From NCBI GenBank assembly GCA_022822545.1, contig JAJEBE010000005.1:45189-109188 (forward strand): DNA of 64,000 bases, given 5' to 3'. The position numbers were made by a program, and so were the translations under genes. Position 1 is the stretch's first letter, and the number at the start of each line of letters is the position of its first letter. Shown one piece after another: positions 54,059 through 62,619 of this stretch. The notes under the pieces were generated by a model, which worked only from the letters and a program-made list of their open reading frames with translations, had not been told where the DNA came from and did no database searches. Source of the DNA: Anaerolineae bacterium (GTDB lineage: Bacteria > Chloroflexota > Anaerolineae > Aggregatilineales > Phototrophicaceae).

Positions 54059-54907
54059 ATGAGAAGACGCAAGTCCTTCAAACAGCGGATTTATTCTGTC
54101 ATACACGGTATTGTGCTAGCAGTTGCCTGCCTGGTGGTGATTGTGCCGCTGGGTTATCTGATCATCAACAGTATCAAGTTGCCGCGCGAATTTCTGACCA
54201 TTCCGCCGACGATTCTGCCAACGGAGGTGACTTTTGAGCATTATCAAGATCTCATTGACGACAAAAAAACGGTACGCTATTTTCAGAATAGTTTGACTGT
54301 CGCGGTTTGGACGACCGGCGTCACCATATTGACGGGCACCCTGGCTGCCTACGGACTGGCGCGCATGCGGCTCTCGGCCAAGATATTGGCGCTGGTTACA
54401 TTCATCTTTCTCTTCATTCGCTTTTATCCGCGCGTGACTACGGTGATACCGTTTTTCCTGGTGATGCGGCAGTTTGACTTGCTGGATACGGTATGGGCGA
54501 TAATCATCGGGCAGCTAGGCATCACGATTCCATTTGTGACTTGGCTGATGCTGGTCGTTTTCCAGGATTTGCCGAGCGAGATTGAAGAAGCGGCCGTAGT
54601 GGATGGCGCGAGTGTGTGGCAGCGGTTCTCGCGCGTGGTCTTGCCGATAGTTATGCCGAGCGTCTCGGCGGCGGCAATCTTGACGGCGTTTCTATCCTGG
54701 AACGAATTTCTGATTGCTTCGAGCGTCGCCCGGCGCAAGGCGAGTGTATTATCCATCGCTGTAGCGAGTTTCGTCAGCGACAAGGGCATACAGTGGGGAC
54801 CCATGGCAGCCATGAGTGTTGTGATGATCGTGCCGATGATCGTCTTTGCTTTGTTCGCGCAAAAATATCTGATCCGCGGGATCACGTTTGGCGCGGTAAA
54901 GGGCTAA
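54059..54907 (+). CDS. ABC sugar transporter permease (MalG/UgpE-like)
   Basis: A 282-residue membrane protein with 6 predicted helices. The EAA loop is EEAAVVDGASVWQRFSRVVLP, and YFQNSLTVAVWTTGVTILTG is the typical periplasmic-facing start of the permease domain. It completes the two-permease channel. The gene starts 30 bases after the first permease ends. Confidence 0.9.
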   Translation: MRRRKSFKQRIYSVIHGIVLAVACLVVIVPLGYLIINSIKLPREFLTIPPTILPTEVTFEHYQDLIDDKKTVRYFQNSLTVAVWTTGVTILTGTLAAYGLARMRLSAKILALVTFIFLFIRFYPRVTTVIPFFLVMRQFDLLDTVWAIIIGQLGITIPFVTWLMLVVFQDLPSEIEEAAVVDGASVWQRFSRVVLPIVMPSVSAAAILTAFLSWNEFLIASSVARRKASVLSIAVASFVSDKGIQWGPMAAMSVVMIVPMIVFALFAQKYLIRGITFGAVKG

Positions 54908-54967
54908 TTGCGCGAGCCATGCTGGCGGCGGGATCATGAACGCAGCCGCAGGATAGAGGAACGGTCA

Positions 54968-55948
54968 ATGAGAGTTCATGGTCTCGGCATTGACATACCC
55001 GACCAGCGCGTTGACGGGCGCCGCCAAGTCCTCGTCGACGAGTTGGCGCAGGGGCAGGAAGCAGGCTTCTCGTTGGCGGAACTGTCGATCCCCAGCTTGA
55101 ACGTCATCATCAACGGCGAACTGATTCCGCAGCGCGTGGAAGCAATTCAGCAAATCACCGCGCGCTTTGACTTGCGTTACTCAGTTCACGCGCCCGGGCG
55201 CAGCAATCTGGCATTCGGCGCCGACCCGGGCACGGAATATCGCGTGCTGGAAGCGTGTCTGCGTTTCTGTCATGCGATTAATGCGCGGGTATTGGTCTAT
55301 CACAGCGGATTGCAGGCCCTGGACGCCGCGCGCACGGGGACGGCTTCCTTGCCCGGCGATGCAGAATTGGCGCGGGGCGCTGAACGCGAAGTGGCTGCGC
55401 TGCAAAAGCTGGGGGCGTTGGCGGCCGATCTGGGTGTGATTATCGGCATGGAAAACGGCGACCCGCATCTTTGGGAATACGCGGTGCTGAAGCGGGAAGG
55501 GGAGCGCCCCGACGCGCTTGCGAAGTTCCACGCGCGAATGCGGACTTCGGCGATTGTCGCGCAGGCTGAAGCGGTGAATCATCCGAATGTCGGCATTACG
55601 CTGGATTTGGCGCATCTGCATCTGGCGACTCAGGCGCTGGGCGATGACTATCTTGAGGCGATTTCGGCCGCGGCGCCCTGGGTCCGTCATGTGCATATCA
55701 ATGACAATTTTGGCAAACTGGATGCGGGCGTCGATTACGAGGGTTATCGTTTGCCTTATGGAGAAGCCGACCTGCATCTACCGCCCGGATGGGGCAGCAT
55801 TCCTTTCGCGGATGCCTTTGCTCGGTTGCGGGATTATGAGGGCGATATCGTTCTGGAGATCAAGGAACGGTATCGGGATCACCTGGGCGAGGCTTTGGAG
55901 AATACGATGCAGATTCTGCGCGATAACCGTCATCAACTTCGTGGCTGA
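54968..55948 (+). CDS. Sugar phosphate isomerase/epimerase (TIM barrel)
   Basis: A 326-residue AP-endonuclease-2-like TIM barrel. YSVHAPGRSNLA, VLVYHSGLQALD, VIIGMENGDPHLWEY, VGITLDLAHLHLA, VRHVHINDNFG and IVLEIKERY place His, Glu, Asp and His metal ligands at strand ends, as in xylose isomerase-like proteins. It probably isomerises the sugar brought in by the upstream importer. I chose the ATG at 54968 behind GAGG (54955-54958). Confidence 0.82.
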   Translation: MRVHGLGIDIPDQRVDGRRQVLVDELAQGQEAGFSLAELSIPSLNVIINGELIPQRVEAIQQITARFDLRYSVHAPGRSNLAFGADPGTEYRVLEACLRFCHAINARVLVYHSGLQALDAARTGTASLPGDAELARGAEREVAALQKLGALAADLGVIIGMENGDPHLWEYAVLKREGERPDALAKFHARMRTSAIVAQAEAVNHPNVGITLDLAHLHLATQALGDDYLEAISAAAPWVRHVHINDNFGKLDAGVDYEGYRLPYGEADLHLPPGWGSIPFADAFARLRDYEGDIVLEIKERYRDHLGEALENTMQILRDNRHQLRG

Positions 55949-56049
55949 GGCTATTGTCGCTTCAGGCGAGATTTGTTCGGGATTGCAATACGCCGGATAT
56001 CGAGAAGACTAGGGCGAGACTCGCATCACGGCTTTGGAGGTGTAGGAAC

Positions 56050-56619
56050 TTGGACCGAGAGACAGCTTACGACATCGTCTGCGAATTCGTGCAATCCGAC
56101 TCGTTGCGCAAGCATATGCTGGCGGTGGAATTCGCCATGCGCGCCTACGCCGAGCACTACGGCGAAGACCCCGATGCCTGGGGACTGGTCGGCTTGCTGC
56201 ATGACTTCGACTGGGAGATCCACCCGTCGCTGGAGCAGCACCCGATGGATGGCGCGCCGATATTGCGGGAGCGCGGCCTGGGCGAAGAAGACATCCGCAC
56301 GATCCTGAGTCACGGGCCGCTGGCGGCGGATGACCGCGTCACGCTGCGGGACAAGGCGCTGTACGCAGTCGATGAGCTGACCGGTTTGATCACGGCGGTG
56401 GCGCTGGTGCGGCCGAGCAAGGATATCCGCGATGTCAAGGTGCGCAGCATCCGCAAGAAGTGGAAGGACAAGGCTTTCGCCGCCGGCGTCAATCGGCAGG
56501 ATGTGGTCGATGGCTGCGCGGTGCTGGGCGTCGATGTTTGGGAGTTCCACGTGCCGCTGGTGCTGAAGGCGATGCAGGATCACGCCGCCGAGTTGGAGCT
56601 CGACGGCGCGAAGTCTTAG
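56050..56619 (+). CDS. HD-domain hydrolase
   Basis: A 189-residue HDIG-type phosphohydrolase domain. LRKHMLAVEFAMRAYAEHYG gives the first His, LVGLLHDFDWE the HD pair, and SHGPLA and LYAVDELTGL later ligands. Members act on nucleotides or phosphate esters; many are annotated only as HDIG domain proteins. I chose the TTG at 56050, preceded by GGAGG (56036-56040); longer ATG frames start inside a Cys/Arg-rich stretch. It is convergent with the LysM gene. Confidence 0.78.
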   Translation: MDRETAYDIVCEFVQSDSLRKHMLAVEFAMRAYAEHYGEDPDAWGLVGLLHDFDWEIHPSLEQHPMDGAPILRERGLGEEDIRTILSHGPLAADDRVTLRDKALYAVDELTGLITAVALVRPSKDIRDVKVRSIRKKWKDKAFAAGVNRQDVVDGCAVLGVDVWEFHVPLVLKAMQDHAAELELDGAKS

Positions 56620-56623
56620 CGCG

Positions 56624-58096
56624 TTAGTAGCGGACGTGCACGGGTGTGCCGACCGGCGCGAAATCGTAGAACCACTTGGCGTCGGCGGTGGTCATGTTGA
56701 CGCAGCCATGGCTCATGGGCGTGCCGAAGTTGTTGTGCCAGTAGGTGCCGTGGATGGCATAGCCGGCGAAGAAGTAGCTGACCCAGGGCACGTTGGGCAG
56801 ATCGTAGCCCGGCCCCACCATGTGGCGCGTCGGCAGCTTGCGCGTGATTCTGAAGTCGCCTCGGACGGTGGGCGTATCGGGCAAGCCGCTGGAGATGATG
56901 GCGCTGCGCTGCAGGACGCCGTCTTGGTAGGCGTAGGTTCGTTGGGTGCTGAGCACGACCACGATTTCCCGCCCGACGCCGATATGCGCGCCGGGGTCCA
57001 GATGCACCGGCAGGACGGGACCATAGCGCGCCGCTTCTTCCGCCGTGGGGATCTGCAGCACGGTACCGGCATAGACTGTGTCGGGATTGCTGATGCCGTT
57101 GACGGCGGCGATGGCCAGCCAACTCATGCCGAACTTGTTGCCGATGGTCGACAAATATTCGCCGGGCAGCACGGTGTATGTTTCGCGGTTCGCGTTTGGC
57201 GCTGGCGCGGTGATTGCGCCTTCCGATTGCGCCGGCGCTGCCGCTTCCAGATTGCGGATGCGCAGGACGAGGCCGGAGTGGACGCGGCGCGGATCGGCGA
57301 TGCTATTGGCTCGCATCAGCAGGTCCACCGGCACATCGTATAGCCGGGCGATACTGAAGAGTGTTTCGCCGCGCTGGACGGTGTGGGTATCGGGCTTTGC
57401 CGCGGGGGGCGCGTTGACGGAGATTGTCGGCGGATCGGCGGGAGCATTCGCGGGCGGGTCAACTGGTGGCGTCCCGCCGGCTGGGATGGCCAAGACTTGT
57501 CCCGGGTAGATGAGGTAGGACCAGATCTTGTTGAGTTCCTGCAAGTCATACAAGCTGACGCCGTAGCTTTTGGCGATGGAGCCAAGCGTCTCGCCCAACT
57601 GCACGGTGTGGGAGAATTCGCTGGTGATTTCCGCTTGCGGCGATGTCTCGGGTGGGGTTGTGTCCGCCGGTGTTTCGGCTTCGGGTTCGCGCCCTTCGAC
57701 CGGGAGGGCCAGCTTGTCGCCCGGATAGATGAGCCATGTCCACAGGTTGTTAAGCGCTTGCAGCTCGAACAAATCGATGCCGTATGCTGTGGCGATAGAG
57801 CCAAGCGTTTCGCCGGGCTGCACGATATGACTGCCGACTGCTTCAATTTCCGCGAGGAGGGGGGCGGCATCGGCAGGAATTGTGAGTTGCTGCCAGGAAT
57901 AGACGATGTGGGCATTGTTGATGCCGTTCAGCGCCGCGAGTTGGTAGAGATTGACGCCGTAGCGCTTGGCGATGTGACCCAGGGTCTCGCCTGGCAAGAC
58001 GACATGGGTGACTTCCGCGACCGGCTGGGCCTGGGCCGGCAGCAGTGAAAACAGAACTGCGCATAGCGTAAGGAAAAGCCCGGATATGTTTTTCAT
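56624..58096 (-). CDS. L,D-transpeptidase (YkuD) with five LysM repeats
   Basis: A 490-residue exported cell-wall enzyme. A signal peptide (LFLTLCAVLFSLLPAQAQ) precedes five LysM repeats, each opening like THVVLPGETLGHIAKRYGV (about 29-73, 87-130, 157-200, 235-280, 308-352). A C-terminal YkuD domain follows (about 370-490) with HGTYWH and the catalytic SHGCVNM. LysM binds N-acetylglucosamine chains; YkuD makes 3-3 crosslinks or attaches proteins. Linkers are Pro/Ala-rich. It ends 4 bases from the convergent HD gene. A peptidoglycan-like wall is implied. Confidence 0.93.
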   Translation of the reverse strand: MKNISGLFLTLCAVLFSLLPAQAQPVAEVTHVVLPGETLGHIAKRYGVNLYQLAALNGINNAHIVYSWQQLTIPADAAPLLAEIEAVGSHIVQPGETLGSIATAYGIDLFELQALNNLWTWLIYPGDKLALPVEGREPEAETPADTTPPETSPQAEITSEFSHTVQLGETLGSIAKSYGVSLYDLQELNKIWSYLIYPGQVLAIPAGGTPPVDPPANAPADPPTISVNAPPAAKPDTHTVQRGETLFSIARLYDVPVDLLMRANSIADPRRVHSGLVLRIRNLEAAAPAQSEGAITAPAPNANRETYTVLPGEYLSTIGNKFGMSWLAIAAVNGISNPDTVYAGTVLQIPTAEEAARYGPVLPVHLDPGAHIGVGREIVVVLSTQRTYAYQDGVLQRSAIISSGLPDTPTVRGDFRITRKLPTRHMVGPGYDLPNVPWVSYFFAGYAIHGTYWHNNFGTPMSHGCVNMTTADAKWFYDFAPVGTPVHVRY

Positions 58097-58413
58097 TTTG
58101 CCCTGCCTGCGTCTTAAATCGAATTGCCGGACACATTACCAGATTAAGGACTGGCAGCGAAACGCCCTATTGCTAATTGAAGCGGGTTGAATTTGACTGT
58201 AGAATCATCAATGTTCCCTCGTGATAATGTCGGATTCTTGACATCACGGTTGATTGCGAGGGTTGGCATTAGAGCGCGGGTCGCAATGTCATCGTACTTG
58301 CTGAACTGGCGGCGTAGTCGAAGCGTGGGCTGTTCGTGTGGCGAGCGTTTCGCTAAGCGGATACACTTCGTAGCGAGACCGCAACCGGGCTGGGAATGGA
58401 TGGAGGGGTCAGC
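58097..58413. other. Divergent intergenic region (317 bp)
   Basis: No gene is seen. It separates the LysM enzyme (minus) from the large secreted protein (plus). An imperfect hairpin lies at 58221-58247 (GTGA...TGTC with GACATCAC, 3-base bulge), framed by CCCTCG (58216-58221) and CGAGGG (58257-58262). TTGACA occurs at 58238-58243 but without a good -10. Confidence 0.5.
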
Positions 58414-60540
58414 ATGTCCGAATCAAAACTGAATTGGCGGAGGCAATGCGCCTGGCTGCTCCTGATTCTGGCGTTTGTGATGTTATGGGCCTTGCCTGGG
58501 GTGGCGCAGGATGGCAGTCGCCTGCTGGCGGCCGGGACAACCTTGTCCGACTCGCTGGGCCCGGATGCCGGCGCGGTCACTTATGTCTTTGACGCTGCGG
58601 CGAATTCCACGGCGAGTCTCTCGCTGGAGAATGTCAGCGGCGGCGCATTGGCGCTTCATGTCAGCGACATAAACGGCGACATGATCTTGCAGTCGAGCGC
58701 GGCGCAAAGCCCTGGCGCGTCGGTGGTTGTCGATGCCTTGCTGAGCGCCGGCGGTCGTTATTTTGTATTTATCTATTTGGCGCCCGGTTCCGATTCGCAG
58801 GCCACGACATTTGATCTGGCTTTTAATTTGGCAGCGAGCGAATTGGCAGTGGAGGCGGCCGAAGCGGCGCCGGTGCCCGATCAGATTTTGCTTGGCGCGG
58901 GCATAGAGGCGCGCTTGACCTGGACGGGGGCGGCTGATCTGGACCTGGAGGTGCGCGATCCTTTGGGGCAGACTTTGTTCTGGAATTCGCGCAGTACCGA
59001 GAACGGCGGCAGCTTTGGCTTTGACGCCAACGGTTTGTGCGATGTCATTAGCCAAAATCCGGAAGAAACGGCCACCTGGCAGCCGGGGTTCTTGCCGACG
59101 GGCAGTTACGAAATCATCGTCTATTATGAGCAAGCCTGCGACGCCTTGACGGCAACGGTACCATTTCAGGTTGATATTATCATTGATGGCGTGAGCAGCG
59201 GCGCCATTGCCGATGTCTTGGCGCCGGGCTCGGCAGGCCAGCAGAATGTTTACGTTGGAAGATTCGTGCTTGGGGCTGACGCAACTGCCGATGTTGTCCC
59301 GGGCGGGCTTTATCCGCCGTCCAGCGTGACGCGTTTGCCGGGGAGCTACAATTTTGCTGCCGATGTTCCGACGCCGATCGTGCGGGATGTGCCCGTAATC
59401 GACCAGATCAACAATGCGCAGCCTTACCTCACATATTCTTTTGAAGGAGTCGTGAACGAGTTGATATCCGTTGATATGCAGGCGCAGAGCGACAGCCTTG
59501 ACACCCTCGTGCAGATTGTGGATCCCAGTGGCGCGGTGATTGATGTAAACGATGACGCGGTCCAGGGAGAAACGACAAATTCACTGGTGGCGGACGCGCG
59601 CCTCTTGAATAGCGGCACCTACCGGATCATCGCCACTCGCTACGGCAAGGAAGCCGGCGGCACCTTCGGTCAATTCCAGTTGACGTTGACGGGACCCAGC
59701 GGCAGCGCCACGACGGCCCTGAGTCAGTTGGACCTGCCGCAGGGGGACATTGAGGTCGGCCTGTTTTGGAGCACGAGCGCGGATTTGCAACTGCTTGTCC
59801 GCGATCCGCTGGGCGAATCGGTCTTTGATGACAATCCGGCGGCGACAAGCGGCGGCATCCTGCAAGAAGCGGGCAACGCGAATTGCGTCGCGGCCAGCGG
59901 CGCGCCGGTGTCTTATGTTTATTGGCCGGAGGGTTTCCTGCGGCCGGGCACCTATGAAGTGGAAGTTTGGTATCAGGATCCCTGCGTCGACTTCGCGCCT
60001 CCGGTGAACTTCACGCTACAGATTGAAGTGGACGGCGTCGTGGTCGCCCGTCAGCGGCAATTCCCGCAGCCGGGGCAACGCTTTGTCACCAACTTTACCG
60101 TGCAGCCTTCCGGATTTGCGCTGGCAGGCGAGGCGGGTTTCATTGACGCGGGCAGTGGCACCCTGGACTATCAGGAAGAAGCGCTCAGCGCCCCGACCAT
60201 TGAAAGCGGCGTGCCGGCGCGGGGGACGATCTCGCCGGGCAATGCCTATGATGTCTACCAATTTGAAGGGACCGCCGGCGAAACTGTCAGCCTGAGCATG
60301 TCGGGCGTGACAGTAGTCCTGGATACAAATCTGTATCTGATCGGGCCGAGCGGCGCAGAGTTGGCGAGCAATGACGATGGCGACCCGGTTGAGCTGGGTT
60401 TGACCGGCCGAACGACCGATTCGCGGATTAGCGGCTTTGTCTTGCCGGAGAATGGTCCGTATACGGTCATCGCTACCCGTTATGGCAATCAATACGGCGG
60501 GACGATCGGCATTTACGAACTCACGATGACCAAGACCTAG
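58414..60540 (+). CDS. Large secreted protein with repeated PPC-like beta domains
   Basis: A 708-residue exported protein. The signal peptide (LLLILAFVMLWALPGVAQ) is followed by alternating modules. Three PPC-like beta domains lie at about 25-145, 325-430 and 600-705, the last two ending with matching IIATRYGKEAGGTFGQF and VIATRYGNQYGGTIGIY. Two further paired modules share ADLDLEVRDPLGQTLFW and ADLQLLVRDPLGESVFD, each with a conserved C, W-P/Q-G-F-L and Y-E-x-x-V-x-Y pattern. No enzyme domain is seen. It is probably a surface adhesin or scaffold. I chose the ATG at 58414 behind GGAGGGG. Confidence 0.75.
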   Translation: MSESKLNWRRQCAWLLLILAFVMLWALPGVAQDGSRLLAAGTTLSDSLGPDAGAVTYVFDAAANSTASLSLENVSGGALALHVSDINGDMILQSSAAQSPGASVVVDALLSAGGRYFVFIYLAPGSDSQATTFDLAFNLAASELAVEAAEAAPVPDQILLGAGIEARLTWTGAADLDLEVRDPLGQTLFWNSRSTENGGSFGFDANGLCDVISQNPEETATWQPGFLPTGSYEIIVYYEQACDALTATVPFQVDIIIDGVSSGAIADVLAPGSAGQQNVYVGRFVLGADATADVVPGGLYPPSSVTRLPGSYNFAADVPTPIVRDVPVIDQINNAQPYLTYSFEGVVNELISVDMQAQSDSLDTLVQIVDPSGAVIDVNDDAVQGETTNSLVADARLLNSGTYRIIATRYGKEAGGTFGQFQLTLTGPSGSATTALSQLDLPQGDIEVGLFWSTSADLQLLVRDPLGESVFDDNPAATSGGILQEAGNANCVAASGAPVSYVYWPEGFLRPGTYEVEVWYQDPCVDFAPPVNFTLQIEVDGVVVARQRQFPQPGQRFVTNFTVQPSGFALAGEAGFIDAGSGTLDYQEEALSAPTIESGVPARGTISPGNAYDVYQFEGTAGETVSLSMSGVTVVLDTNLYLIGPSGAELASNDDGDPVELGLTGRTTDSRISGFVLPENGPYTVIATRYGNQYGGTIGIYELTMTKT

Positions 60541-60609
60541 GGCGAATGGCGGCGGTACTGTACAATGTCTGGCGCCTTTGCTATGATGCAGGCCTGTAAA
60601 CGATCTGAC

Positions 60610-61323
60610 ATGTTACGAAAGCGAATGCGGATGAAACGCGGCTGGCTCCTCTTTTTAGTTTTGCTTGCGGCATTCGCGTTGGCCGCATGTTCACCCGACA
60701 TCAATCTGCTCAATGACGCCATGCTCAGCGACACCAGCCTGCTAAGCGGCGAGCCTTGCGCGGCGCCCTGCTGGAACGGCATTGTGCCGGGCGAGACCCT
60801 CTATCGCGATGCCAAGCTGATCATCGAAAGCGACGAGCGCTACAAGCTGGGCGATGAGCCGTCGCCGGAGGATGGCAGCACAGCGCGCAGTTTTGCCTTT
60901 GGCGAGGGCGACGAAGGGCCGGCTTGCTGCCAGGTTGTGAGCCGCGATGGGGAGACGGTTTCCAGCTTCCTCTTGCAGACGGCTCCTGTGATGACTTTGG
61001 GGCCCCTTTACGACATTTTTGGCGAGCCTGATTATGTGGCGGGCGAGCAAGTTAGCGAAGAACAGGGATATGCGGCGCTGATCTACGCGGATGTGCCGCT
61101 GATACTATACGCTTATGTCGCCAGTCCAGCGACCGGCGAGGTATCGGTGTCCAGCCCGATCATTGGCACGATGTACCTGATGTCGGGAGAAATGGGAGAA
61201 TTGCTGGTATGCGCCAACCTGTATCAGTGGCGCGGTTTCACGAGTTTCACCACTTACGCGGAAGGTGAATTTGATTATGTTGGCGACGGTGTTGGCGATG
61301 AGGACCTTTGCCCAACCGGCTAG
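60610..61323 (+). CDS. Lipoprotein with CxxPCWxGIxPG motif
   Basis: A 237-residue predicted lipoprotein. WLLFLVLLAAFALAAC is a signal with lipobox LAAC. The mature part carries EPCAAPCWNGIVPGETLYRD, a motif I associate with secreted or lipid-anchored proteins of Chloroflexota. It also has a CC pair (GPACCQVVS) and LGPLYDIFGEPDYV. Function unknown. Starts at 60565, 60610, 60625 and 60631 are all ATG; I chose 60610 as a compromise. Confidence 0.7.
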   Translation: MLRKRMRMKRGWLLFLVLLAAFALAACSPDINLLNDAMLSDTSLLSGEPCAAPCWNGIVPGETLYRDAKLIIESDERYKLGDEPSPEDGSTARSFAFGEGDEGPACCQVVSRDGETVSSFLLQTAPVMTLGPLYDIFGEPDYVAGEQVSEEQGYAALIYADVPLILYAYVASPATGEVSVSSPIIGTMYLMSGEMGELLVCANLYQWRGFTSFTTYAEGEFDYVGDGVGDEDLCPTG

Positions 61324-61371
61324 TCTGGCGGGCGGCGGTCCAGTGTTCTTTTGAGGGGGAGCGATAGCACG

Positions 61372-62058
61372 ATGGTTGGAGAAACTGTGGCGCTGACGGT
61401 CGGCGCAGAAGTAAGGGGCCGGGTCAGGCATCTTGGCTTGTACGGCGCGTTGGTGGATATCGGCACTGGGCAGGATGCCTTGTTGCATATTTCCCAGTTG
61501 AGCGGCGGCGAGACCCGCGCCTTCACTGAGGTTGTGCAGCCGGAAAGCGAGATTAGCGCCTGGGTCTACAAGACCCGCCGGGATGGCCGCGTCGCGTTGA
61601 CGCTGGAGAAACCTCCCGCTGTCCCCTGGCAGACGATCAAGCGCGGCAATACCTATACGGGCCAGGTCATTCGCGTTGAGGATTTCGGCGTTTTTGTCGA
61701 CTTCGGCGCGGAACGCCCGGGCATGGTGCATGTCTCGGAAATGGCCGATGGCTACGTGAAATCGCCGGGCGATGTCGCTGCCATCGGGCAGGAAGTAGAA
61801 GTCCGTGTCATCAAGAAGAACGGCCGTCCGCGTCAGATAGATTTATCGATGAAGTCGGCCGTGCAAGAGTTGGAAATGGTTGATGACGAGGACGAAGAGG
61901 ACGATCTGCCGACTGCGATGGCGCAAGCTTTCCAGCGCGCCATGCAGCAAGACGGAAGCGCTGAGGAGCGGGCGAATCATCAACAGGCGTCGGCGAGCAA
62001 TCATCGGCAAAAGCAAGAGGAGATTCTGGCGCGGACGCTGCGCAACTCGCAAGCCTAA
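61372..62058 (+). CDS. S1 RNA-binding protein with two S1 domains
   Basis: A 228-residue protein with two S1 (OB-fold) domains: about 8-75 (VGAEVRGRVRHLGLYGALVDI, DALLHISQL) and about 85-160 (TYTGQVIRVEDFGVFVDF, GMVHVSEMADG, QIDLSMK). An acidic patch (DDEDEEDD) and a basic, Gln-rich tail follow. Similar two-domain proteins act as ribosome- or RNA-associated factors. GAGGGGGAG lies about 11 bases before the ATG. Confidence 0.85.
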   Translation: MVGETVALTVGAEVRGRVRHLGLYGALVDIGTGQDALLHISQLSGGETRAFTEVVQPESEISAWVYKTRRDGRVALTLEKPPAVPWQTIKRGNTYTGQVIRVEDFGVFVDFGAERPGMVHVSEMADGYVKSPGDVAAIGQEVEVRVIKKNGRPRQIDLSMKSAVQELEMVDDEDEEDDLPTAMAQAFQRAMQQDGSAEERANHQQASASNHRQKQEEILARTLRNSQA

Positions 62059-62083
62059 AGCAAGCGACACTCTCAAACAGACT

Positions 62084-62110
62084 GGGGTTGCGATTGCGCG
62101 GCCCTTTTTT
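62084..62110 (+). terminator. Probable terminator after the S1-domain gene
   Basis: GGG-TTGCG (with one bulged G) pairs with CGCGGCCC across an ATTG loop (62084-62104), followed by TTTTTT. It includes two G-U pairs. Confidence 0.45.
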
Positions 62111-62606
62111 ATTGCCTTGGTTTAGAGTCGTCGATCGTGTCGCGGTAGACGCGATATACGATCGTGATGAAGAGTATAGTGAAGTTCGTCTCGTGCGTGA
62201 GGCACCAGGGACAGGCCGCTTCGAGCAAGCCGAATTGCACATAGACCAGCCACATCGAGAACAGCCAGGCGAACAAGCCGATGCCAAAGGCGATCAGGCC
62301 GCCGTACTGGTGCAGGGCCGGGCTCCGGTTCTCAAGCGTCAGGGTCAGCCCGATGACGACATAGACGGCGAAACCCAGGTAGGCGATCGGGATGCCGGCC
62401 AGCTCGGAATACTGGCTGTTCAGCACGACATCACAGTTGAAAGGGCCGGATTGGACGCAGACGGCGGGGGCGTCGGCCAGCTTGAGATAACTCAAGTAGC
62501 CAGATACCAGAAGGCCGATGAGAACGAGCAAGAGTTGAAAACGGCGCAACATCGGTTTGCGGATGCCAGTTTCGGCGATCGTTTGGCGAAGATCTGGATT
62601 CATCAT
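62109..62606 (-). CDS. VKOR-family membrane oxidoreductase
   Basis: A 165-residue membrane protein with about four or five helices. Loop Cys residues are in AVCVQSGPFNCDVVLNSQYSE and the active CxxC is in EAACPWCLTHE. VKOR homologues reoxidise thioredoxin-like proteins that form disulfides outside the membrane, using quinone. No fused thioredoxin domain is present and no partner is adjacent. It starts 13 bases after the moeA stop and is probably co-transcribed with it. The exported proteins with paired Cys nearby are plausible clients. Confidence 0.88.
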   Translation of the reverse strand: MMNPDLRQTIAETGIRKPMLRRFQLLLVLIGLLVSGYLSYLKLADAPAVCVQSGPFNCDVVLNSQYSELAGIPIAYLGFAVYVVIGLTLTLENRSPALHQYGGLIAFGIGLFAWLFSMWLVYVQFGLLEAACPWCLTHETNFTILFITIVYRVYRDTIDDSKPRQ

Positions 62607-62619
62607 CTGCTCTCGGGAT

